Shown: positions 47,531 to 59,593 of the stretch, piece after piece
How the letters are laid out: the number at the start of each line of letters is the position of its first letter
Position numbering within the stretch: the stretch's first letter is position 1
Assembly: GCA_026874595.1 (NCBI GenBank)
Contig: CM049306.1
Coordinates: 79,200,142 to 79,264,141, forward strand
DNA from: Sipunculus nudus
Lineage: Eukaryota > Annelida > Sipuncula > Golfingiida > Sipunculidae
DNA: 64,000 bases
Reading direction: 5' to 3'
Made by a program: the position numbers and the translations under genes
The notes under the pieces: model-generated
Told to the model about the DNA's origin: nothing
Databases searched by the model: none
The model's input: only the letters and a program-made list of their open reading frames with translations

Positions 47531-49681
47531 AGTGGTTAAACAGATTATATGTGCTTGACATATGCAGTTTATGTTCTACGCTTACATCTCCAATTAATTT
47601 ACACTAATTATAACAGAAGAGCGATTTTCGGTGGCAGCAAGTTTAAATAAGGATAAATTCTAGAGCTCTTGGTTAAATACTGACTTTGAGTTGGTTGGGT
47701 AAATGCCTCTTAACTGAAAGGGCTGAACAAGGCCTGAGAGCAATGTGGAAAGTATACTACAGCATCCACACTAAATATGACGTACAGAGCCACAGACCGC
47801 CCGATGTGAGAACGGAACACTGGCCAGAAGCCTTTTCCACTGTGCTGCCAGAATTTGGAACAGCAAATCAGAAATGTTTTGGCATATATGCGAGGAAAGG
47901 AGCCCAAGCTCCCTAGAGGAGTAATTCAAGCCTTTTTATATGATTTATTTCAAGGGAGAAGGATGCGAAAATGGGTTGAATTACCGTCATTCCAGAGAAC
48001 TTGGAATTGTGTTCCGGCTTGGCTTCTTATTTTTTCTTACCGTACTATAAGGCTTAGCACGAGTAACAACCATCTCTTGTCTTATTGTCAGCTTATCAAT
48101 CATTAATATATATGAACTTCATATTTTTAAACACATATTTTCCTATAATCTTATAAATTTGTTAATTGTACATATGATTTAAAGAAGGGTGAACGCTGAG
48201 CAACATGTTACCTATCCAACTGGTTCACCAAGGTTCTCCCTGAATTTATCACCATAAATTTCTGTTCTTTTTTCATAATATATAGATTTTTGTGCCTTTC
48301 GACTATAGACAATACAGCCAAGGATAAGGTATTAGAGATGCCAATGAGGCAATTATGTAATTGTTTTACCTGTGCAGATGGGGTTTCATATTCATAATCT
48401 CATAATACGGCTTTATTTTCGCAATAATTTCACTTTTTAAACCCTCTCGTACAAAAAAAAATCAGAGTATCTGTCCTACTTAATATGCTAAATATATAAA
48501 CTGTACATGCTCACGCTAGAAAATTATAAGTGGCGCACAATAGCTCCACTTTAACAACACTTTATTATTCATAATAAGTTTTTAATTAAATTAAAGAATT
48601 ACCTGTACCGACCATGGTACTGATCTTACACATTCTCATGCTGACATCCTCTAATGAGAAACAAATGGCTTACAATCATTATAAATAGTTTAATTATCTT
48701 TATAAAAAGAATATCATCTTAAACTCATGGATAAACATGGTTATATAAACAAACAAACAACACAAACTCCTACGATATGTATACGTCTCAGAACATTGTT
48801 TTAAACCTTTACTCTCTGCATTCTTTAACATAGTACATATATAGACACAAGTGTATATGTAGTACATATTGGTAAATAAACCATAGCCAACTGACATTTA
48901 TTAACAGTATCAAACGTAGATATGTATAGTGAGAACTGTTTGCCTTTCAATTGTCATTAAACATATGTAAAAATTCTTTAAAAATTACTTAACAATAATA
49001 AATATGCCTAACAAATATTTGTATACGATAGATATTTAACGCATACGAAGTTAAAGAGTTTGAAATGTTGCGTGAATATACTATGTCTACCAAAAAAAGC
49101 TGGATACATATTAATAGCTAAATAAACACTTATACTATTGAATAGATTAACAACAAAACAATACAGTTTACAACAAAACAAAACATTTAATCTGTTTAAA
49201 TTGTTTAAAACATGCAGTTGCTGAAGAATCAATGTGTTTAATCTAAATAATTTCGAAATTATAAATAAATAAGCTTGAATCCTTAGGTCCTTATTTTTGC
49301 AAATAACTAATACGCACCAGCCGTGTATCAGATTTAGTCCTTTACTCTTTAGTTTTACTCTATATTTTAACGATTTACTGGGGTTTTTTTCAATTTCAAC
49401 TTGTTTGCTTTGGTTTGTTATAACGTTGTGACTGTGATATGCTACCCACCTCTACAATATTCAACTTACAGTTTTATCCCCTTATAATAAATTTCCACAA
49501 GAGACAGCACCAGAAAAACCTGGCACAGGCAATAATTGTCCAATCAAAGATAATGAGACACTCTCCATTCTTGATTACCTGTGCTTTATCTGTGATCGCC
49601 ATACATCGTTGCATTGAAAGGAACCCACAAAGTGGTATATCAGGTAGCATTATATTAAAAATAAAATACCGTGTATAGAAT

Positions 49682-51459
49682 TCAATGCACTCTGCAAAAT
49701 TGGATAAAGACACTAGTTAAAGCATAGAGAAATAGTATTCCCGATGATGATGCTAGCCGATCAGACGATGAGACAGTTGGTCTTGTTTCTGCGGGAGGGA
49801 GAGTGAACGTGTCATACTTGTAGGTAAAATTTTGTCCAACATCTTGGAATGTACTTCCGCCGTCAAATGACACCTGTACTGGCACAGTCACACCTTCAGC
49901 GGTTGTTTGGTAACTGAATCCATCATCATCGATTAAAATGAGTTTCTGATTATATGGAGGAACCACCGCTTCTATCCGCTGGCCCGAGGATAACACTGGA
50001 GTTTCGCAAGTTATCAACTGACTTGACACAAGTGTCGTGGATGTTGAGACTCTATTCCCGAACTTACACTGCACCTTCTTGCAGATACCCCTCTCAAATC
50101 CGTGACCAAAGATGTAAACTTTGGTGGAGCCCTTTCTGCTTCCTTCACGGGGGAGTATACGTGAGAAGGATGGAGTGTTAGAGTATGTTGCTGCGCACGC
50201 GGTTGCTTTTGTCGTATTTATATACTCAGCCCAAGCGGTCTCCCATTTCGTCATTGCTGCAGCCTTGTCCTGTTCATTCATTGTGCTGTAGTTTAATGAA
50301 TTGATTGCCAGCTGTTTCATATCTGCAAGATCAAGACCCCATCCGAGGTAAGCCATGTACCAGTCAACTGTGAAGTAATCATATCCAAATGTACCCGGAT
50401 CATCGGACCCCATGACGACGGGGATCCCTGACTTAATGTAGTTGATCGCTGGGTGGTTGCGAAGATCAGCCATGAATCCAAGAATCTGGTTGCTAATGGG
50501 GCATGATTCTATGGCAACTTGTCGCTCTTTAATGAGCTTCAGTAGGTAAGGATGTTTGATATATCCGATGCCATGACCGATTCGGTTGGCTCCTAAAACC
50601 ACAGCTTCGTAGGTGTTTTCCAGGGTGGCCACAGGGTCGTTATCATACTGACTGGTGCGGAGGTCCCCAGGAAAGTTGGTCTCGCCCGTGTGTAGGTATA
50701 GGTTAATATTGCTGCGTTTGGTCGTATCATTGTAAAGAGTCAGAAAATTTTCTAAGAAGAACAAGTTGGCCCTGCCTGCGTCTTCCTCAGCTACAAGATC
50801 ATATCCTACGACCCAGTTTGGATATCTTCTATGGAACTTGATTGTCCTTTCTATATCCCTTTGCACATGGTCTATGCTTCTAAAACGTTGAGACATGGCA
50901 ATATTCCTATAGCCGATGAAGCTAGGGTTTCTCCTGGTGAAGTTTGCTATAACTTCATGTGTTAACTTGAGGTCATTGAGTGCACCTTCCTCAGCTGTGT
51001 CCAAGTATCTCTTGCCGTTAGAGCTAGCGAACGCTGGCGAGGGATCCAGAGTATACAGCACAGCATCCAAGCTGCGTCTAGCTTCCAAATACTGTACACC
51101 CTCCTCCAGGGAAAACTCTAGCATCCTCTCTATATGTTTAGTTTTAATTTTAATGTTATTAATAATCTGAACAGAACCTCGGTCCCACAAAGGGTTCATC
51201 TGCTTCCAGCGTTCCCTGCTGTTGGTTGGGTATCTTTTTGCATTATCATCCATGATTTCCATAAACACCTGCGTTTTGTAGATCTGCTCCTTGGTCAGGT
51301 TGCTGTCTTTGACCTTAATCCAGCCTTCCCCTTCAGGTGGGTTGATGAAGAAGTCTAGTTTATTCGGATGGCTGCTGTTTTTCGTCATGATGTACAGATG
51401 CTCGAAGTCTTCCGATTCCCAGACGATGTCGAGCAGGATCATCTTGCTCAGTATATGGT
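49682..51459 (-). CDS. Deaminase exon 3 (catalytic, IPT-like and tail regions)
   Basis: Starts at 51459 after a T-rich tract ending TTTTAG and reads in phase 1 (C|AC restores His110) to TGA at 49684-49682. It encodes residues 110-701. The first 30 codons of the longer open frame above 51459 are intron, since only this acceptor gives LHEHHILSKMIL. Small frames on the + strand here (for example 49954-50181 and 50916-51170) are shadows. Confidence 0.95.
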
Positions 51460-54400
51460 CTAAAAAAAAGTTAAAAGTTAAGATATTACGCAATGTTGTT
51501 ATTTTCATGTTGTTATGTTGATATAAAATCAACCGACAATCAAACATATCCCTCTAATATCAGAAGCATCATAACAATCCCTCAAACATCAGAAGAAGCA
51601 CAATTAGATGTTTCAGAATGCAAAAGAAGGTAAAATAAAAAAACACGAAAGCAAATTAATAATTAAAAGAAAATGAGGAAAGGTTGTGGGAAAAGGACTT
51701 ATAACACAGGAGTAATAAACAAAGGAGAAATATGAATAAGAAAAACAGTTGATAATATAATTAAATTATTAGGGAGAAAATAAATGACAGAAGTAGTAAC
51801 AACGGATTCAGAACAGGTCAACATGATTCAGAGAATAGTGAATCAGTTAAGAAGGATAAACAGAAGTAATTAGAATAAAAGGTTATTGATTCTTATGAAG
51901 ACGACGATGATGATGATGATGGGCACATTTGCAGAGAGATTAGGCTAAACCAGTTTTCCACAAGTGAATAATACATTGATATGATCAATGAAAGCTAACT
52001 GATACAACATTTGAAATAACCTCACTGATAAATAATCTGCAAATTCGGCATTTTTATAATAGAAAATATTTTTAATATATAATAATGAACTCATTTTCAC
52101 ATCGTATTTATAACATGTAAAGCAGAACTGACATACGTTCGTGCAAATGCATATTCCCTCCTTTGGGCAGTTTTTTAAGTGCAGCAAACAAAGTAGAATT
52201 CAGGACGTGTGGGAGAACTTCCTCGATCGGCAGGAGAGGGGGCACTGTCGGCCGGGTCTGCATAAACTCATCCCACTTCAGGTAGCTGAGATACTGGTCC
52301 ACCGTCTTTTCGTCCTGTAAAGCCACATTCAGATACAAATCATCTACATATTTAGGTTTATTTCATAATTAAACTTTCAGAAAGTATATGATAGATATCT
52401 TAAAATATATCATCGATTTTAGATATAATATATATGTGCTCTAAGTATTTTCTTACTAAGGAAATAAAGTTTTTACATTCAAGGTTGAAAAGGTCTCCTA
52501 TTATATTCACATATGCAAGGAATAAATAAAAGATAAATTTTGATTGCTTATTGGTATAAGTATATTGTTATGAATTTATCGCAGAGATATATAGTGCAGA
52601 GAGACGGTGAGAACTGGTGTGTGCATGGAAGTGTGTGAAATTATTTTGGTTATCGTTATTGTAATCGTAATGATTTACTTTAAAAGAAATCGTAATTGTA
52701 ATCGATTACATATATCAAGTAATCATCCCATATCTGGTATATACATGTCGCGAAAATACGAAGTCAAGTTTAAAGATAAAAGACTGACATTCTTAATAAT
52801 AGTAGATCGTCTATGTTCAAAATTCCCATTATAAACTTGTATACGGGAAGTCGACAAGCGACTACGTGTATCTGCCAAAATCAAAGTAGGACGGGTGAAG
52901 TGAGGCATGGATTGAGTGGCAAGGGGAAATAAGAGTTAGATGTGTTACACATAAGCATGGATGTCTGGCACGTATACATGATTGTAGGTGGCGTCACCTG
53001 TTATTTGAATGAGAAACTATCCAAGATGTATATACATGCAAAAGTTCAGGTGGATAAGTCAAACCACTGCCGAGATTTGAGTGACTTTATCCTACAGCAA
53101 AATGGTTGCAGGTGGCGCCACCGGTTTTTTGTATGATTAAGAGCTATATGAGTTCTAAACACATGCACTAATTCAGGAAGATACGTCAACCAAGTCCGGA
53201 AATTATTATTGATATCTGCAGCATAAACATGAATATAGGTGGCGCCGTCTGTCATAAAATCAAGAAAGCTATCCAGGATGTATACGCATGCCGAATTTCA
53301 GATGAATAAGTCAAACCACTGCAGAGATATGAGTGCTTTTAACCCAAAGCAGATGAATAGATGGACGCTGTGCAAAAATGGTTGCAGGTGGCGCCACCAT
53401 TTTTGTGCATGTTATAAAGCTACGCAAGGGCTAACATTTGTGCATTTTTTTTCTCGGTTGGTCAAACGAGTCCGAGGATATGTGGGTTAATGTGTCAAAA
53501 CAGACGCACAGATGGGCGCACTGGAGAGAGGAAAGGTCAGAGGTCAACAGAAGTCAAAACTTTGTTTTGGCGGATACAATAATATCAGATCTTTTGAATT
53601 CTCTGCCATTAAAGAACAATAATTTCCACTCTTTCGATGACTTTTTGGGTTCCCGTGCAATTTTTAATATTTTGCTGATATAATTGAATGGAACATCGCG
53701 AAATTGAACCCTCAGGAAACACTGAAATTTATAAATCGCGTAATTTAACCTCGCGATTATAAAGCCAACAACAGTATATTCAACATGACAATCATAGTAA
53801 ACAAATTCCTTTACTTTGCATACTATATACCCGACAACTGGGGCGGCTCTATTTAAAGGGGGCCAGGGGGCGCGCCTCCTCTGTTTCGATATTTAAAAAA
53901 CTGGGAGAAATATAAAAAATTATGCCTAATATGTAACAGCCGCACCGGAATTATCGTTATCTTCCAAATACTTGTGCTATATCAGAAGCGGAGTCAGGGG
54001 GAGGGTCCAGGGGGTCCGAACCCCCCCCCCCCCCCCTTTTTTTTTCAGCCGCTGCAACCTTTTTTAAAAGGTTTCTGACCATTTTTCCCTGCTTGGACCT
54101 CCATCCGCTTTTCAAAACCTTAGGCTTTGTCGTGAGTCCTCTCGAGTTGGACCCCTCCTTTTCCTTAATCCTGGATCCGCCCCTGTTTATTTACCTATAA
54201 AATCTACTAGCACTCCAACACTTGATTACCTTTTTCCATTCACTACGCTTCGGCCTTTTGGAATCAGTTCGGCAGAGTATAAAGAATCGACTAAAGGCCG
54301 AAGAGTATTGAATGACCTTGTTTATTATTTAGATCTTGTTTTCGCCCCTAAATAACACTTTGATATGTAACACCAGACTCATTTTGCATTTATATCTTGA

Positions 54401-54841
54401 AATCACTACAAGAAAAGGCTACTCAATATCAAAAAGTAAGCCAGATCAGCTTACTTTCGAGCGTGTGTGCGTGTTTGTTTATTGTGTCAAGGCAAAGGTA
54501 AGCTTGTAAATTATAGGGAAACCAGTATGTATAGTTAACCCATTTTGTGAAACGGATTTGTTTAATCTCCTTAAATCAGCTGTATAAGACATTATAATAT
54601 GAACTTCGTTACACCTAATTCATTAAAAAATCCCCGCGACAGCCAACAAGTGTCGTTAATCATTTTCTTGTTTATACCTACAGACGGTCCTACTCGTGTT
54701 TATCTCTGATTTATCTGAGAACCGTCAACATACTGAAGATAAAGGACTTCAGGAATCATGTGCACTATTAATACATGCAGGTGACTGCCGGAATGTAAAC
54801 AATATGCATTTTTTTGCGGTTGTTGCTCAGTCTGGTACTCT

Positions 54842-54906
<65 letters not shown>

Positions 54907-55083
54907 CACGAAGATTTATCGTAGAAAGGCCTTAGGGCCCAAAGTACAAAAGGACGTTAGTAACATAAAAATATATACAAGTTTGCCAACAATTTCTGTC
55001 AATAGTATTAATTTGAATAAAAAAATATAAAATGCATGTACATTTTTTAACCATTTTCAACAATTCATAAATTACATTTATAT

Positions 55084-55151
<68 letters not shown>

Positions 55152-56342
55152 AAATAATCTTTACCCGTTCTTGGCCAAGGTATTATACTAGTACCAGTTC
55201 AATGCAAAGAACAAAAAAAAATAAATATAAGGCCAAAAAATAAAAAAAGGTATGGTTCTCAGGCACTTTTTTTCAGAAATCAGTGCGGTTGGGCGGTATT
55301 TTATTTTTGACCTTTTTTGTATATTTCGATAAAAATGCAATAAGATCAGGGAAAAGCATGAAAATAACCTTTTTTTTTTGCTAAACAGGTAAAATTACCA
55401 CATAAATTGTATAATTTATCTTCTTGAAAGATAAAAATCAAAATAAAAATGTTTGATGCGGGGGATAAAAATTGACGCGGGCGGAGCCTGAGAACCATAC
55501 CTATTATTTTTTTTGGCCTAATATTTCTATTAAACACAGCACGTTTTTTTGTTGCATGTAACTAATTCTCCCCTTGCATGTGACCAAAAAACAGCTTTAC
55601 CAGTATATGCATGAAGATAAGAAGCGTTGTATATTTCGCACTTCAAGTCACGTACTGCGCTAAACAAGGAAGGGAGTGAATAAGTGTAAATATAAGTCAG
55701 GGAACTATGTGGGACTTTTTTAGATCAGGAAAATAACATGTCATATAACCACTCCACGCTTATAATACTGTTCTCTAAGGAAGCACTGGGTTGCACCGAT
55801 TTATGCCCTTTGGACGTGTTAAAGGACTAGAATGTCTGACATACCATTATAACTAGGTCCGTTGTTCTGCAAATTCAACGTCGTTGCTCATAATTTATAT
55901 ACTTGTCTTGTGATGTACAGCTACAATAAATATTAATGCGTTTGTCTGTGTGTACGTGTATGCGCGCGTCCGTTTGCTACAACTAACAACCAAGTACCGT
56001 TATACGTTATAATAAAAGGCGTTATATTAAAGACGTTATCATTCCAAGTCTTGACAAAATCTTATATATACTGTTACTGTATACACACACATATATATAT
56101 ATTATATTATATATGTCATAATACAATATAAATTATACATTAACTACCCTATTAATTGGCAGTATTATAATTATATATAAATATTAACTTGCCGCAGACA
56201 GCTGGATTCTTTTGTGAGCGAATTCCCATTCTTCTCGTTTGAGCCATTCCCGGGCGATGGAGAACTCGTATTCGTTTTGGGGGTACCCTTCCACCAGGCC
56301 TAGCAGAGGTAGCAGCGCTACTAGCCACACGGTGGTCGCCAT
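49682..56342 (-). CDS. ADGF/ADA2-type secreted adenosine deaminase with IPT-like domain and hydrophobic tail
   Basis: Exons 56342-56193, 52314-52137 and 51459-49682 join to 2106 nt (701 aa plus TGA). The product should deaminate extracellular adenosine to inosine. Residues 1-19 form a signal peptide. Residues 20-95 match the ADGF N-terminal dimerisation region. Zinc/active-site residues are His106 and His108 (NMHLHE), His366 and Glu369 (LHTGETN), His405 (RIGHGIG) and Asp462-463 (GSDDPG). The 57-residue His405-Asp462 spacing equals that of human ADA2. CPISNQ and DLRNHP are also present. After the deaminase domain (ends near 530), residues 555-655 resemble an IPT/TIG fold (KVYIFGHGF, CKKVQCKFG, ITCETP). 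Residues 683-701 are hydrophobic after a Ser-rich stretch, suggesting a GPI signal or membrane anchor. It has seven N-glycosylation sequons. The cysteines of the human ADA2 receptor-binding insert are missing. Confidence 0.92.
52137..52314 (-). CDS. Deaminase exon 2
   Basis: Acceptor GCTTTACAG, donor GTATGT at 52136-52131, entering in phase 0 and leaving in phase 1. It encodes residues 51-110: DEKTVDQYLSYLKWDEFMQT, LPIEEVLPHVLNSTLFAALK and KLPKGGNMHLHE. The last holds the first two metal-binding histidines and matches the MPKGA-LHLHD motif of ADA2. Confidence 0.95.
52848..53579 (-). mobile_element. TGTATCCGCC-type element, copy 5
   Basis: Reverse orientation. The left end has GACAAGCGACTACGTGTATC (52853 onward) and TGCCAAAATC. 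The right end has GTTTTGGCGGATACAATA (about 53564-53581). The interior has GGTGGCGCCACC-type palindromes near 53109 and 53389. The unit number is lower than in copy 2. Confidence 0.8.
53987..54185. mobile_element. Possible relative of the 175-bp hAT-like MITE
   Basis: The right end CTGGATCCGCCCCTG matches the MITE at 46550-46724. The left end AAGCGGAGTCAGGGGG is a degraded counterpart. A C/T homopolymer lies between. The boundaries are approximate. Confidence 0.45.
54236..54315. repeat. Short foldback (inverted repeat)
   Basis: Arms of about 23 bases (54236-54258 and 54293-54315) are inverted copies with two or three differences, including a perfect CTTCGGCCTTT/AAAGGCCGAAG core, separated by 34 bases. 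No duplication or larger element context was identified. Confidence 0.7.
54844..54905. repeat. TA microsatellite
   Basis: A (TA)n tract of about 60 bp in deaminase intron 1. A second similar tract lies at 55086-55144. Tyr/Ile-repeat frames on both strands are artefacts. Confidence 0.97.
55231..55518 (+). mobile_element. PIF/Harbinger-like MITE, copy 4
   Basis: A 288-bp near-twin of the element at 28300-28585, flanked by perfect TAA duplications (55228-55230 and 55519-55521). The high identity between copies in two different genes implies recent movement. Confidence 0.9.
56187..56192 (-). other. Probable GC splice donor of deaminase intron 1
   Basis: The - strand reads TCTGCG then GCAAGT. 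Cutting before GC ends exon 1 in phase 0, as exon 2 requires. The nearby GT at 56188-56187 would end it in phase 1 and cause a stop within 16 codons of exon 2. GCAAGT is the usual context for GC-AG introns. The alternative is an unseen small exon. Confidence 0.65.
56193..56342 (-). CDS. Deaminase exon 1 (signal peptide)
   Basis: ATG at 56342-56340 encodes 50 residues: the signal peptide MATTVWLVALLPLLGLVEG, then YPQNEYEFSIAREWLKREEW and FAHKRIQLSA, the helical N-terminus typical of ADGFs. The frame is short and closes soon after the donor. The other-frame 69-codon frame overlapping it (56361-56152) is a shadow. Confidence 0.88.
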
Positions 56343-59300
56343 GTTGAGTGACGACAGTCACCGGGGATCAATTAAGGTTACTCTTTGTATAAGCTCGATC
56401 GTCACTATTGTCTTGCTGGTACCACTCAGTGTCGCCTTATCTCGAGGGACCAAATGATTATAACATGTTATCGCCTTCCCGTGTCAGCGCGATCACCTGG
56501 GATTGATTTATGAGGCCATGTTTAACCTTGTTCGATCAGCTGTTCGTGTTTGTATATTGGAGTGAAGAACTGGTTCAGGGAAACAGTTCGCTGGCTTCCA
56601 AGTCTAGATGTTACTCTATATGAGGAAAACAAGCTCTGGTAACATGTTTGCTAACACTGATCCCTGACTGCGCGCATGTAGGCTTATACTTATATAAGCG
56701 GTTCGGCGATATTCTGAAAGTGCAGGCATTTACGCATACATGTTAAATAGAGTCGCATAATCAGTGTCGTACACAGATTATGGTAATTATTATCCTTAAC
56801 CGCACCAAGCCAGCCAGAACAACACCTAACAAAGGAAATACCCCCGCGTCATTCATCACAACAAAGAGGGACCCGAGTGTCACAACACCTGCCGCTGTTT
56901 GCGACCTCTAGCGATCGTCTGAAGAACTTCCGGATGATAATATTAAAGTAGCGCTAAATGTTTAATGAACATTTTCTCTAGAAATGTATAAGCAAATATC
57001 TAATATTGTGTTAAATGTCACATGGCGGAGCCCTAATTGATGACATAACCTCTGTATTCTACTGTATAATAGTTTAATTAAACTGTCTCACTAACAATCT
57101 CAGTGATTCAAAGTTAAATACCATAAATGTATATTTTAAAGACATAATTGAGAGGAACACTTAACTAATTTAGGTCATGTTAGTTGAATTTAAATGATCA
57201 AGAAATAATGATTTCAATCACTGCTGATGAAACACTTAATTCTGTGTAGTTTACAGATTTTAAGTAAAGATACATAGAAGAAAATATTTGTCTTACTTTC
57301 TTTGTAAGACTGGCCTTCATAAACATAATCGAAAATCATAACTTGTATTCTTATTTTAGACATTCTTTACAAATGAATATGTATTACCGTATAGTTAATA
57401 TTTTTTTCGGTTATGTTCCTTTGCAAAAGGAATCGGGAACTGAACAAGGTGGGAATAAGTCCAAATTAATCCAGATTTACAAAATATTGTCTGTCAACTA
57501 TAAATTTGAATAAAAATGTACGAATAAATACTAAATACATATGTTAATATGTAATTCTATAGAATGCAACCTCCGCCATGTTGGGTGGATTCCCTATTGT
57601 GGGACTCTCGTGTTGGCATTTACTTAATCGGCCCATATTCCCTGGTCCATTCGTGCATAAATGACTATATATACATTTGTGAATATTCCTTGATGACGAT
57701 CCGAATAGGGATCATGTTCCGGATCCACACCCGAAATGCCTTGAGAATTTCATTAGATTCCGTTCAGGATTGCGTGAGTTATGTTGTGAACAATCACACA
57801 CACAATACATAAATGAAAGGGGATCAAAGCATTCCTTCCATGCGGCAGCAAAAATGAAAATACAAATTGCATACAGTGGTGTTTCTTTTTAAATTCGAAA
57901 TCTACCAAAACCTGAAGACTGTGAGGTACCAATGTAAGGAGAAGAGAAAGCTGTGTATAAGGAGCCATGTTTATGTCAGTTTTCCTGTCGATTTGCTCCT
58001 CATTAGTTATTTAAATTTCTATGGTCAACCCTGAAGGGAACACTAATCTAAATATAACTAGGGACCCATGGGTCACGGCAGTGAGCTGAACTTTGTAAAG
58101 ATTTAGCAAATTGCAGAATGTACGTATTTCTAAATAATTACATATTAGCATTTTAAAAGATAAGAGGAAATCAGCTTGCTTTTTGGTGAAAATCAAATAC
58201 ATAATATATGAATGCAAGACAAATACTACATGTGCACTTTTTGGACTACATCAAAGATGCAGGAGCCTCTCATTATCAAATATTTGTAAAACTATCTACA
58301 TTTCATCTATGTGAAAGTAATATGTGTTTAAAATACCCACTGAGAACATATGAAACAATGTAAAATATAGAATAAGGAAGAAAGTGGGGAAGAGCTTTTG
58401 TATAATAATACATTTTTTAATTAATTGACTGAAATAAAATATTATAAAAATAGAATTGTACATCTTCAAATGAGCATAAACTAAATCTAATAAGAATATA
58501 TTATAATCTTTTTCATTGAATTCCTTTGAAATTTCAGTTTCCAAACGATTAAATCCTTATGTATACATGCTGTAAAAATTTAATCAACAGTGCGAAAGGG
58601 GGAAAACATGCCTTGACAAATGTTGGACACTATTTCAGAAATTGATTTTTTATTAATGCTAATAACTTAAACAAGTGACCCTCAGCTGACTAAGAAAACA
58701 TACATTCGTTCTTCAGATACTGGAGCTTTTGTAACAATTTTTTAATTATTCTGAGGGTTCATCTGACCTCCATAGCTCCGATGATATGGGTAACAGAGAC
58801 CCCATTTTAGGATTCAAAGGGAATAGTTCATGGACGTCTCTGGATGTCAAGATAGAAGATTCTAGGTCCAATGGTTACGATTTGTGCCCTATTAACTAGC
58901 GTTGAGACGGTAACCGATATCTGGGATTAACACGATATCTGACAGCTGCGATAATTGTTTCGTTAACTTCCCTGTTATCTTGATATCAAGATATGCTTTT
59001 GGTCCACAGGTTTTTAACACACACAATCTTTTTAGATTATGACATCGCCAAGGTCATTCTGTGTTCGAAAAATCATTTATTTTCAAGGATAACATTATTT
59101 TAATATGGGAATGTTCAAAATGACAGTGGTGGACAAAGTGACAGAATCCCATTCCCAGAAAACTTGCGATTTACCCGCTTATAGATAGTCGGAAATGGCA
59201 GATAGCACTTACATTTGTGATATGGAGAAAAATGCTGGACTACTCTTGTCAGATACTTATATTACGATACCATGATATATTGCGATAAATACATTCATTA

Positions 59301-59593
59301 TCATCCATTTCATTATCATGATATAGAAAAATGATATCATCCCAACCCTACTATTAACAGACTATCACATCTTTGAATGTCTAAAAAATTGAGGAAATGC
59401 ATAACAATTTGAAACAATGCCTACAGGCCTAATGCAAACCTGTGCATTGGGAAATACACCAGGTATAATGCTTCAATGCTGGACCATTACTTCTCATGTA
59501 TATGAACAATGCAAGTACTAAACATTTTGAATAAGAAACAATTACACAAACATTACTGCTGAAATTCTGGCATGGGTACACACAACACAAAAA
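56343..59593. other. Region upstream of the deaminase gene
   Basis: Probably contains the deaminase promoter and 5' untranslated region next to 56342, but no TATA or initiator motif could be assigned with confidence. Segment 57600-57730 shares GCCCATATTC and ATTTGTGAATATTCCTTGAT with 20735-20815, an unnamed dispersed repeat. Around 58056-58100 lies a reversed ACCCATGGGTCAC end of the CAGCTGAG family, and 58830-58910 resembles its interior. No gene was recognised. Confidence 0.55.

Larger units (their letters stand above)
45088..49681. other. Convergent intergenic region
   Basis: Lies between the 3' ends of the amidase and deaminase genes. It contains a diverged AGTGATG/GAGTCC element (45344-45738), a GT microsatellite (45796-45820), a hAT-like element (46550-46724) and a TTATAGTCCATTT repeat (47022-47530). 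Segment 47686-48110 has better codon balance than its surroundings but no recognisable family in any frame. The AT-rich part 48110-49681 probably includes the deaminase 3' untranslated region. Confidence 0.55.
52315..56192 (-). other. Deaminase intron 1
   Basis: A 3.9-kb intron containing a TGTATCCGCC-type element (52848-53579), a GC-rich inverted-repeat segment (53987-54185), a foldback (54236-54315), two TA tracts (54844-54905 and 55086-55144) and a PIF/Harbinger-like MITE (55231-55518). No further coding exon was recognised, though a small one cannot be excluded. Confidence 0.65.

Noticed and set aside
54696-54935. Tyr/Ile-repeat frames
   Set aside because: They are translations of a TA microsatellite and have no other protein features.
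56187-56190. Canonical GT donor for deaminase exon 1
   Set aside because: It ends the exon in phase 1 and reads into a stop within exon 2, whereas the GC donor three bases earlier keeps the frame.
56152-56361. 69-codon - strand frame as the deaminase first exon
   Set aside because: Another frame of the same strand encodes the signal peptide and matches the ADGF N-terminus and exon 2 phase; this frame does not.
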